Positions 25,744 through 33,216 of a DNA stretch of 64,000 nt are shown here, piece by piece. The notes beneath the pieces were generated by a model that worked only from the letters and a program-made list of their open reading frames with translations, made no database searches and was not told the DNA's origin. Source of the stretch: Afipia birgiae 34632 (GTDB taxonomy: Bacteria > Pseudomonadota > Alphaproteobacteria > Rhizobiales > Xanthobacteraceae); the NCBI RefSeq assembly GCF_000308295.2, contig NZ_HG326654.1, forward strand, positions 491,694 to 555,693, written 5' to 3'. The translations under genes were made by a program, and so were the position numbers. The first letter of the stretch is position 1. Each line of letters starts with the position of its first letter.

Positions 25744-26505
25744 CTAGTCGTACGCATCCATGCCTTTTCGGAGAGCGCTCCATTGCGCGGCGTCATGACC
25801 GCAGATAACAGACGCGCCCGCCTTCTCAAGCTTTCGCACCTCGGCAAAAGATTTCAAAAACTGATCGACGTTCCATGTGTTTCGCGGGGCATGGTCCGTA
25901 TCCAGGTTGGCACGAATGCTTACTGCATCCGACGTGAGCAGGAATTCACCGGATCGATCCAGCTTCACGAGCGCACCAACGGTTCCTGGCGTGTGACCCG
26001 GCAACTCGATAACCGTCAGCCGTCCGTCGCCGAAGACATCTTCCGCGCTCTCAATGATTTTCAGCGGATTTTCCGTTTTCCAGTCAGCGGCAAAGTATCC
26101 GCTGTTGGACGAATCAGATGCCTGCGCGGCGCTGAGTTCGCGCGCGTGCACGATCATCGTTGCCTTCTTGAAAAACTCATTGCATCCGCAGTGGTCCGTA
26201 TGGAAGTGCGAACAAATGACCACATCAATGTCGTCCGGTCCCAGCCCAACAGCCCGGAGACCGCTCAGAACATTATCGTCCGGCGACATAACCGGTGTCA
26301 TGAACTTGGCGAGATTCCCCCAACGAGCCTCGGCGTTCTCAGCTATCGTTGGATGACAGCCCGTGTCGAACAACACATTCCCTTGCGCATGCCGCATCAA
26401 AATGCAGGAAACGGGAAGATCGACCGTCTCTTCCCGGCCGGCATCCGGATAATAAATCGCCTTCTTCATCCTCAGACGACCGCCCGATAACACATGCATT
26501 TTCAT
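25744..26505 (-). CDS. Metallo-beta-lactamase-fold lactonase (AHL-lactonase/AttM-like)
   Basis: 253-aa di-zinc hydrolase. Metal motif SHFHTDHCG (His100, His102, Asp104, His105), a later His in ELPGHTPGTVG, the bridging Asp in LLTSDAVSI and a final His in ICGHDAAQW. Overall layout (MKMHVLSGGRL start, VLFDTGCHP) is that of N-acyl-homoserine/gamma-butyrolactone lactonases. Inside a catabolic operon, opening a lactone intermediate is more likely than quorum quenching, but promiscuous AHL hydrolysis is possible. GGGAGG lies upstream of the ATG. It follows the enoyl-CoA hydratase gene by 5 bp. Confidence 0.88.
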   Translation of the reverse strand: MKMHVLSGGRLRMKKAIYYPDAGREETVDLPVSCILMRHAQGNVLFDTGCHPTIAENAEARWGNLAKFMTPVMSPDDNVLSGLRAVGLGPDDIDVVICSHFHTDHCGCNEFFKKATMIVHARELSAAQASDSSNSGYFAADWKTENPLKIIESAEDVFGDGRLTVIELPGHTPGTVGALVKLDRSGEFLLTSDAVSIRANLDTDHAPRNTWNVDQFLKSFAEVRKLEKAGASVICGHDAAQWSALRKGMDAYD

Positions 26506-26510
26506 AGCCG

Positions 26511-27284
26511 CTACCTCCCGCGAAATTCAGCAGACCGTTTTTCAACGAAGGCAGCCCGGCCTTCCCGATAGTCGTCGCTGTCGGATACCCGATCGATAAA
26601 CGCATTGGCGGCGTCCTCATCGAGACATCCAGGACCCATCGAAAGGCCGGTCAGGATCTGCTTTGCGCCCTGAACCGAGAGCGGCGCGACGGCCGCAAGA
26701 CGTTGCGAGAATGCAGCGGCTTCGGTCATCGGATCGGGCGAAACGTGATCGATCAAGCCAATCTGGTGTGCATGCTCTGCAGAAAGCCGTTCAGCCGAGT
26801 AAAGAATGCGCTTCGTATTTGACAGACCAACCAGCGACAAAAGCCGCTGTGTGCTTCGAACGCCGTAGACGATAGATAGCTTCGCGGCAGGAATTCCGAT
26901 GGAGGAATCCCGATGAGCGTAACGGAAATCGCACGCCATCGATAAATGACAACCTCCTCCGAGGCAGTATCCTTCCAGCACGGCGATCACTGGCTGTGGC
27001 ACGCTCGAGATTGCGTCGGAGGCGGCGTCCACCGCGACCTCATACGCTTTGCTTTCCGCAAGATTAGACCTCACCTTGCCGAATTCCGATACGTCCGCAC
27101 CGACGCTGAAATTGCCTCCGGCTCCTGTCAGAATTATCGTGCGTACGTCACGCTGCCTGCCCAGTTCCTCGAAGATCGCGGCGATCTCTCGCCACATCGA
27201 CAGCGTCATGGAATTTCGCTGCGATGGACGATTGATCGTTACGGTTACGGTGGAGCCAGAACTCCTGGTCTCGATATCCGCCAT
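26511..27284 (-). CDS. Enoyl-CoA hydratase/isomerase family protein
   Basis: 257-aa crotonase-fold protein. CoA-oxyanion loop GAGGNFSVGADVSEF near residue 60 and the second oxyanion segment LEGYCLGGGCHLSMACDFRYA near 105. Position 135 region (SSIGIPAAKLSIVYG) has the usual I/L-P-A-x-L pattern, but the first catalytic Glu of classical hydratases is not obvious, so another crotonase reaction is possible. ATG 27284 is chosen because GGGAGG precedes it; it starts 1 bp after the livM2 stop. Confidence 0.88.
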   Translation of the reverse strand: MADIETRSSGSTVTVTINRPSQRNSMTLSMWREIAAIFEELGRQRDVRTIILTGAGGNFSVGADVSEFGKVRSNLAESKAYEVAVDAASDAISSVPQPVIAVLEGYCLGGGCHLSMACDFRYAHRDSSIGIPAAKLSIVYGVRSTQRLLSLVGLSNTKRILYSAERLSAEHAHQIGLIDHVSPDPMTEAAAFSQRLAAVAPLSVQGAKQILTGLSMGPGCLDEDAANAFIDRVSDSDDYREGRAAFVEKRSAEFRGR

Positions 27285-27285
27285 A

Positions 27286-28284
27286 TCAACCTCCCTTCGC
27301 ATCGAGCCGCTGCGCGCGGAAAGCGGCGACGGCAGCGGCGATCTCCCCCACTATTCCGCGTCGGAACAGCAGGACACACATCATGAATATGAGGCCGATG
27401 ATGGTTGGCACCTTGCTCGACAAATCGATTGCGAGAGGACCGAGCTGAACCACACCAAGACTGGCCAGCCGGCTTTCCAGCGTCACGATCAGGACGGCGC
27501 CGACAATCGGACCCAACGCCGTTCCGAGCCCGCCCAACAAACACATGAGAATCACATTTCCGGATTGCGTCCAGTGCGCATCAGGCAATCCAGCAAACCC
27601 AAGAGTGAGAGCCTTGATGCCGCCAGCAAGACCGGCAACGGCCGCCGAGATTGCGAATGCGCTCAGTTTGTAGCTTTGAACATCGTAGCCAAGTGAAATT
27701 GCACGCGGCTCGTTGTCACGAATGGCGAGCAGAACCTGTCCAAAAGGCGCTTCCATCAACCGCTGAAGCCCCCAGACGACGCCAACAAGCAGAACAAGGA
27801 CAAAAGCGTACATCACATAGTCGTTGGACAGATCGAGCATCCCAAAGACAGCACGACGCGGAATGCGCTGCAGTCCGTCTTCGGCGCCGGTAAACGGGGC
27901 TTGAACGAAGAAGAAGTAGACCATCTGCGCCAATGCCAGCGTAATCATCGCGAAGTAAATTCCCTGACGGCGAATGGCCATGCCGCCCATCAACAGTCCC
28001 AGCACCGCGCCTGCAAGAGCGCTTCCCCCGAGCGCCAGCTCCGGCGTGAAATTCCATTCCTTGACGGCATATCCAGCCAGATACGCGCCTATGCCGAAAA
28101 ACGCGGCGTGGCCAATCGAGAGCAGGCCGACGTTGCCGGTGAAAAAATTAAACGCCACCGCGAAAAGTGCGAGGGAGACGCACTTCATGAGAAACTGCAC
28201 GTAAAGGCCAGTGAACGGAAGGACGATACCAACGATCGCAAGTCCGAGCAGAATCGCCGTAGATGCCCGCATTGTCGTCATCAT
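27286..28284 (-). CDS. livM: Branched-chain-type ABC importer permease LivM, system 2
   Basis: 332-aa inner-membrane permease with about 9 hydrophobic segments. Landmarks: AFNFFTGNVGLLSIGHAAFFGIGAYLAGY near residue 42, the loop AIRDNEPRAISLGYDVQSYKLSAFAISAAVAGLAGG (canonical IRENExRAxxLGYx) and GLGTALGPIVGAVLIV. Overlaps livH2 by 4 bp. Closer to textbook LivM than the system 1 copy. Confidence 0.93.
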   Translation of the reverse strand: MMTTMRASTAILLGLAIVGIVLPFTGLYVQFLMKCVSLALFAVAFNFFTGNVGLLSIGHAAFFGIGAYLAGYAVKEWNFTPELALGGSALAGAVLGLLMGGMAIRRQGIYFAMITLALAQMVYFFFVQAPFTGAEDGLQRIPRRAVFGMLDLSNDYVMYAFVLVLLVGVVWGLQRLMEAPFGQVLLAIRDNEPRAISLGYDVQSYKLSAFAISAAVAGLAGGIKALTLGFAGLPDAHWTQSGNVILMCLLGGLGTALGPIVGAVLIVTLESRLASLGVVQLGPLAIDLSSKVPTIIGLIFMMCVLLFRRGIVGEIAAAVAAFRAQRLDAKGG

Positions 28285-29159
28285 GCTTCCCGTCCAAACA
28301 AACCGGCAGGCCGCAGCAAAAGCACCAGCATCATGACGATGAAAACGATCGTCGAGGAAACTTCAGGGTAAACCACTTTCGCAAGCCCCTCTATCAAGCC
28401 CAGACCCAGACCGGTGATGATGGCACCTGCTGTGGACCCCAGACCTCCGATCACGACGACTGCGAACGTCACGATCAGAATGTTCGACCCCATCAACGGT
28501 TGCACCTGATAGATCGGCGCCGCCAGAACGCCGGCGAACGCCGCCAATCCCGCTCCGAGCGCATAGACAAACGTGACCATCAGCGGAATATTTATTCCAA
28601 GCGCCTGGACGATGCGCGCGTTTTCCGTTCCGGCGCGCAAATAGGATCCAAGGCGGGTGCGCTCGATCAGAAGCCAGATCGCCAAACACACCACGAGCGA
28701 GATCCCGACGATCCAAATGCGATAGAGCGGCAATCTCATGAAGCCGAGATCGATCAGTCCGCGCAGCTCGGACGGCGTCGGATACGGCAAGCCGCCGGAG
28801 CCATAGATATCGCGGAAGATACTTTCGATGACGAGCGCGAGGCCAAACGTCAGCAGCAAGCTATAAAGATGATCCAGGCCCGCCAGCCTGCGGAGCAAGT
28901 ATCGTTCAACCAGCGCGCCGAATACTCCGACCACGATTGGAACCGCGACCAACGACCACCAATAGTTCACGCCGAGCTTATGCATCGCAAGATAGACGCC
29001 GAACGCCCCGAGCATATAAAGCGCCCCGTGCGCAAAATTGATGATGTTCAGCAGTCCGAAGATTAGCGCCAAGCCAAGACTCAGAATGGCGTAAAAGCAG
29101 CCGTTTACGAGACCGATGGTGACCTGTCCGAGCAAGACCTGGATGGGGAAATCGAACAT
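28281..29159 (-). CDS. livH: Branched-chain-type ABC importer permease LivH, system 2
   Basis: 292-aa permease: SLGLALIFGLLNIINFAHGALYMLGAFGVYLA near residue 27, RAGTENARIVQALGINIPLMVTFVYALGAGLAAFAGVLAAP and VVVIGGLGSTAGAIITGLGLG. These are diagnostic LivH segments. Ends in ReA-type short basic tail (LFGREA). 6 bp downstream of livF2, so part of the same transcript. Confidence 0.93.
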   Translation of the reverse strand: MFDFPIQVLLGQVTIGLVNGCFYAILSLGLALIFGLLNIINFAHGALYMLGAFGVYLAMHKLGVNYWWSLVAVPIVVGVFGALVERYLLRRLAGLDHLYSLLLTFGLALVIESIFRDIYGSGGLPYPTPSELRGLIDLGFMRLPLYRIWIVGISLVVCLAIWLLIERTRLGSYLRAGTENARIVQALGINIPLMVTFVYALGAGLAAFAGVLAAPIYQVQPLMGSNILIVTFAVVVIGGLGSTAGAIITGLGLGLIEGLAKVVYPEVSSTIVFIVMMLVLLLRPAGLFGREA

Positions 29160-29165
29160 CGTTTC

Positions 29166-29891
29166 TCAAACCCCAAGGCGTCGGTCGACCAGATCGCTCT
29201 GGGATTCAAGTTCGTCGGCCGTCAAATGCATGACGATCTGGCCGTGCTCGACGACAAGAAAGCGATCCGCGAGCAGCTCCGCGAAATGCTTGTTCTGCTC
29301 GACCAGCAAAATCGTGTAACCACGGCTGCGCAAAGTGACGACAAGATCAAATAACCTGTCCACCACAACCGGTGCCAGGCCTTCGGAGATTTCATCGAGC
29401 AGAAGCAAATGAGCACCTGTTCGAAGAATTCGCGCAATCGCGAGCATTTGCTGCTCACCTCCGGAAAGGCGCGTTCCCGGCGTACTGCGCCGCTCGGCGA
29501 GATTCGGGAGAAGCTGATAGATTTCTTCCACCGACATCCCGCCCTCCGATTGCTTTGGAGGGAGCAATAGATTTTCTTCGCACGACAATGACGCGAAAAT
29601 GCCTCGCTCTTCCGGGCAATAGCCGACGCCGAGACGCGCGATCTGATGTGGAGGAAGGTTACTTGCTTCTTTGCCGTCTATCTGGATGGCGCCCGTGCAG
29701 CGATCCATGAGACCCATGATTGCGCGCAGCGTGGTCGTGCGGCCGCTTCCGTTGCGGCCGAGCAAGGCGACAACCTCCCCTCGCTGCAAGGCGAATGTCA
29801 TACCGTGAAGAACGTGGGACTCGCCGTACCAAGCCTCGAGATGCTCCACTGCAAGGACCGCGTCCGCATTCCCAAGCGCAGCGGCTGTCAT
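29166..29891 (-). CDS. livF: Branched-chain-type ABC importer ATPase LivF, system 2 (Walker A Lys replaced by Arg)
   Basis: 241-aa LivF-type ATPase: signature LSGGEQQMLAIARIL, Walker B LLLLDEISEGLAP and switch region LLVEQNKHF. The Walker A reads GRNGSGRTTT, with Arg51 (codon CGC on the minus strand) where GKT/S is expected. That lysine contacts the ATP phosphates, and its loss usually abolishes hydrolysis. The partner LivG2 has a normal Walker A, so the heterodimer may work with one competent site. Start at 29891 overlaps the livG2 stop (ATGA); the longer frame to 29945 would overlap livG2 heavily. Confidence 0.9.
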   Translation of the reverse strand: MTAAALGNADAVLAVEHLEAWYGESHVLHGMTFALQRGEVVALLGRNGSGRTTTLRAIMGLMDRCTGAIQIDGKEASNLPPHQIARLGVGYCPEERGIFASLSCEENLLLPPKQSEGGMSVEEIYQLLPNLAERRSTPGTRLSGGEQQMLAIARILRTGAHLLLLDEISEGLAPVVVDRLFDLVVTLRSRGYTILLVEQNKHFAELLADRFLVVEHGQIVMHLTADELESQSDLVDRRLGV

Positions 29892-30685
29892 TGTGCACGC
29901 TTTCGGCGAGAGCCGAGATAGGACTCTATGACCTGCGGATCGCAAGATACCTCGTCATACGTCCCCTCCGCGATAATCTGCCCCCGGCGTAAAACACTAA
30001 TGCGGTCCGCGATGCGAGCTACTATCTTCATGTTGTGCTCGACCATCACAACCGTACGGCCGACCGCCGCTCGCTTGATGAGGCCGGTGACGCGGTCGAC
30101 GTCCTCCTGGCCAAGCCCTTGTGTCGGCTCGTCCAAAAGCATGACTTTTGGCTCAGCGGCAAGCGTCGTCGCAAGCTCGAGTGCGCGCTTTCGTCCGTAT
30201 GGCAGATCGCCAGCGCGCGTATTCGCAAAACTCAACAGATCAACCTGTGTCAGAAGATTTGCGATGCGATCGGAAACATCGCCCAGTTTTCCACGCCCGC
30301 GCCAAAATGCCACGGGTGACACATAACTCCGCTGCAGCGCAGTCATCAGATTCTCGGCGACAGTCAGGCTTGGAAATACTGCGGATATCTGGAAGGACCG
30401 CACCAGACCGCGGCGGGCTACTTCTGCAGCTTTTTGATTTGATATATCAACGCCATCAAGAAATATCTGGCCTGACGTCGGCCGCATAAATCGTGTCAGT
30501 AAGTTGAACACGGTGGTCTTGCCCGCGCCGTTGGGACCGATCAACGCATGAATTTCGCCCCGGCGAACGTCGAAATCGACGCCTGATACAGCGACATAGC
30601 CACGAAAATCTTTTCGCAGGCCCCGCGCCTGCAATACCGCGTCGGTTGCAATGCGAGGCGTGACCGCGTGCATCCAGACCCCCAT
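29888..30685 (-). CDS. livG: Branched-chain-type ABC importer ATPase LivG, system 2
   Basis: 265-aa LivG-type ATPase: Walker A GPNGAGKTTVFN near residue 51, Q-loop VRSFQISAVFPSLTV, signature-like LPYGRKRALELATTLA, Walker B VMLLDEPTQGLG and switch His in VVMVEHNMKIVA. First gene of the leftward operon livG-livF-livH-livM-enoyl-CoA hydratase-lactonase-SDR-ligase. Divergent from the system 2 binding protein at 30813. Codons 1 and 5 are both ATG, so MHAVTPRI is an alternative start. Confidence 0.93.
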   Translation of the reverse strand: MGVWMHAVTPRIATDAVLQARGLRKDFRGYVAVSGVDFDVRRGEIHALIGPNGAGKTTVFNLLTRFMRPTSGQIFLDGVDISNQKAAEVARRGLVRSFQISAVFPSLTVAENLMTALQRSYVSPVAFWRGRGKLGDVSDRIANLLTQVDLLSFANTRAGDLPYGRKRALELATTLAAEPKVMLLDEPTQGLGQEDVDRVTGLIKRAAVGRTVVMVEHNMKIVARIADRISVLRRGQIIAEGTYDEVSCDPQVIESYLGSRRKRAQ

Positions 30686-30742
30686 TTGGCTTTTTTGCTC
30701 CGCGCGAGAAGCACGGCATTATTGACATCGTCATAGCAAAGA

Positions 30743-30765
30743 TAGTCTAGTTACGCAAGCTTGCG
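30743..30765. promoter_or_regulatory. Possible operator region in the livG2/SBP2 divergent promoter
   Basis: The 127-bp divergent gap contains a perfect 12-bp palindrome CGCAAGCTTGCG (30754-30765) and, just left of it, TAGTCTA (30743-30749). The reverse complement TAGACTA forms the centre of the palindrome at 37060-37072 in front of the second cox operon. These could be targets of the tandem HxlR regulator encoded between the two operons. Weak, by-eye evidence. Confidence 0.35.
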
Positions 30766-30812
30766 GAATAGTTTCGTCGCGGGCCAATCAAACAAGAGAA
30801 GGGGAGGAATTC

Positions 30813-32024
30813 ATGAGAACTGCAATTCTAGCTCTGGCTGCGTTGGCAACTTTTACCGGCTACACGCACGCTCAGACGACGATTTCAGATGATGTGGTCC
30901 GCATCGGCGTGCTGACGGATTTATCGGGACAGTTTTCTCACGAATCCGGAGAAGGCGCTGTCACCGCCGTTAAAATGGCTGTCGAGGATTTTGGCGGAAA
31001 AGTTTTAGGCAAGCCTGTTGAAGTCATCGCAGCCGATCATCAGAACCGGAATGAAGTCGCGATTGCCAAAGCGCGCGAATGGTACGATGTCGGAAAGGTT
31101 GACCTCATCGCCAACCTCGTCAATTCATCGATTGCGCTTGCAGTCACGAATATCGCGCAGGAAAAGAACCGGATCGCGGTCGTCACGACCTCCGGATCTT
31201 CAAGGCTGACAAACGATTCCTGCACCACGAACAGCATTCACTACGTTTATGACACGTACGCCTTGGCTCAGGGTACGGCCAAGGCTCTCATGAAAGAGAA
31301 GCTGGACAGCTGGTATTTCCTGACGGCCGATTACGCGTTTGGGCACGCGCTCGAAATCGACACGTCGGCGATCGTGAAAGCGAACGGAGGAACGGTTTCG
31401 GGTGCATTGCGGTATCCGATGGATACCTCAGACCACTCCTCTTTTCTGCTTCAGGCACAGGCTTCAAAAGCAAAGGTCGTCGCAATTGCGGGATCAGGCA
31501 CCGTATTCATCAATGCGGTGAAATCCGCCAAGGAATTCGGGTTGACGGATGGCGGCAAGCAAACCATCGCAGGGCTTCTTGTCTGGATCAACGACGTCCA
31601 TGCGATGGGCCTGCCGCTTGCGCAAGGACTCGTTCTCACCAACGGATTCTATTGGGACCGCGACGATGATACACGCGCGTTCGCAAAGCGTTTCTATGAG
31701 CGGCTGAAGCGTATGCCCAACATGGGCGACGCAGGCGATTACTCTTCAACCATGCACTACCTGAACGCCATCAAAGCTGCCGGAACCGATGAAGCAAAGT
31801 CCGTCATGGCAAAGATGCGCGAACTGCCTGTGAACGACTTTTTTGCCAAGAACGGCCGCCTCCGCGAAGATGGGCGATTCGTTCACGACATGTATCTCTA
31901 TGAGGTGAAGAAGCCGTCAGAGTCGAAGTACGCGTGGGACTACTACAAGCTTCGCGCGGTCATTCCCGAGAATGAAGCTTTCCGCCCGCTTTCGGAAAGC
32001 AAGTGCGCATTGGTCAAGAAGTGA
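30813..32024 (+). CDS. ABC importer substrate-binding protein (Peripla_BP_6), system 2
   Basis: 403-aa periplasmic binding protein with a signal peptide (MRTAILALAALATFTGYTHA, cleavage about residue 20). The mature part starts with the typical DVVRIGVLTDLSGQFSHESGEGAV strand and continues with a LivJ-like fold (AADHQNRNEVAIAKAREWYD; YFLTADYAFGHALE). Preceded by AGGGGAGG 5-13 bases before the ATG. Divergent from livG2; together with livGFHM (27286-30685) it completes a second importer. Confidence 0.93.
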   Translation: MRTAILALAALATFTGYTHAQTTISDDVVRIGVLTDLSGQFSHESGEGAVTAVKMAVEDFGGKVLGKPVEVIAADHQNRNEVAIAKAREWYDVGKVDLIANLVNSSIALAVTNIAQEKNRIAVVTTSGSSRLTNDSCTTNSIHYVYDTYALAQGTAKALMKEKLDSWYFLTADYAFGHALEIDTSAIVKANGGTVSGALRYPMDTSDHSSFLLQAQASKAKVVAIAGSGTVFINAVKSAKEFGLTDGGKQTIAGLLVWINDVHAMGLPLAQGLVLTNGFYWDRDDDTRAFAKRFYERLKRMPNMGDAGDYSSTMHYLNAIKAAGTDEAKSVMAKMRELPVNDFFAKNGRLREDGRFVHDMYLYEVKKPSESKYAWDYYKLRAVIPENEAFRPLSESKCALVKK

Positions 32025-32039
32025 TCGAACATTGAGACG

Positions 32040-33092
32040 TCAGATGCGGCCGGGCACTGCCCGGCTGCTCTTGCGCCCTCCGAATTTCTCCGGGTTGTAG
32101 CGCATCCGGTACTTCATCGAGAACGCACTGATCGCCTCGCCGCAGCGGTTGCAGACGACGACCGGCGTAAAAATCTTTTCGCAAGCGTCGTGACGAAGCA
32201 GCATCGGCGGCCTGCCCTGTGACCGCCAGCGGTCGCCCCACGCCATGATCATCAAGAGAGGCCCGTGCAGGTCGGCTCCCATCGGCGTGAGAAGATACTC
32301 ATAGCGTTCCGGAGCATCCTGATACATTTCCTTCCGGAACACTCCGTGATCAACAAGACGCGCTAACCGATCGGTCAGAATATTGGTGGCGATACCAAGT
32401 TCCGAATGGACCTGATCGAATCGCGTGTGACCGTAAAACGCCTCGCGAAGAATAAGGAAGCTCCAGCGGTCTCCAATAACTTCGAGTGTGCGTGAAACCG
32501 AACTTGGGCGGCCGCGCATGAAATCGTCGGCCGTGCGGCGCGATCGTCGCGGCGCCTCCGCCGGTATTCGCCCGGCACCAGGTCCGTCCACGTAACTCAC
32601 ATCTCGCGCCGAGAAACGCTGCTCACAGCAGGAACATGTGACGATTGGCTTGCTCACGCAATTGCAACTCTCATGAATGAGCTGAAGCGGGCCGCTTTTG
32701 GATGTCTCGAGCCAGCGATCACCGAACTGCATCATCGACATGAACATCGGATAAAGTTCGATCCCGGCCTTTGTCAGCTTGTACTCGACGCGGCTCAACG
32801 TACTGGAATATGGGAACTCCCTCATAATTCCTTCGTGTACCAGACGCCTCAGCCTGTCAGTCAGCGTCGCCCGCGTAATCTCCAGACCTGAGCGGAATTC
32901 CTCAAAACGCTTGGCACCGAAGAACGCTTCCCGAATGACCAGAAATGCCCACGCGTCCGATAAAATGCCGACCGTGCTTGCAATCGAACAGCGCCTCTCG
33001 GTCGCGATGGCTTGCTTCTGTCCTTTGCGAACCGGAGATTTTTTCTTCGATGATTTGACGGGCTTTTCTTTAGCTGCTGCTGATAGCCCCAT
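32040..33092 (-). CDS. Tandem HxlR-family transcriptional regulator with Cys-rich modules
   Basis: 350-aa protein made of two HxlR-type winged-helix domains. Repeat 1 (about 34-125) contains CSIASTVGILSDAWAFLVIREAFFG, ITRATLTDRLRRLVHEGI and YKLTKAGIELYPMF. Repeat 2 (about 190-290) contains SSVSRTLEVIGDRWSFLILREAFYG, IATNILTDRLARLVDHGVF and YLLTPMGADLHGPL. Each is followed by a Cys-containing segment (CVSKPIVTCSCCEQ; VVVCNRCGEAI) that could bind zinc. HxlR proteins normally act as homodimers of one domain, so this is an intramolecular pseudodimer. It lies between the second liv system and the second cox operon and probably regulates one or both. Its first Cys (CSIAS) matches the redox-sensing Cys position of HxlR members. 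Confidence 0.9.
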   Translation of the reverse strand: MGLSAAAKEKPVKSSKKKSPVRKGQKQAIATERRCSIASTVGILSDAWAFLVIREAFFGAKRFEEFRSGLEITRATLTDRLRRLVHEGIMREFPYSSTLSRVEYKLTKAGIELYPMFMSMMQFGDRWLETSKSGPLQLIHESCNCVSKPIVTCSCCEQRFSARDVSYVDGPGAGRIPAEAPRRSRRTADDFMRGRPSSVSRTLEVIGDRWSFLILREAFYGHTRFDQVHSELGIATNILTDRLARLVDHGVFRKEMYQDAPERYEYLLTPMGADLHGPLLMIMAWGDRWRSQGRPPMLLRHDACEKIFTPVVVCNRCGEAISAFSMKYRMRYNPEKFGGRKSSRAVPGRI

Positions 33093-33216
33093 TATATAGC
33101 TCAGGTTCGTCGATCTATGACATCAGGAAAGATCGAACGATGAATTTGTAAGCTGATGCTCGATTATACCAATACCGATCTCAGAACAAGCGACAGGTGA
33201 CGGTCGACACATGGTG

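Noticed and set aside
28263-29066. 267-aa plus-strand open frame rich in Arg, Gln and Asp.
   Set aside because: Antisense to livH2/livM2; the composition reflects the hydrophobic permease codons on the other strand.
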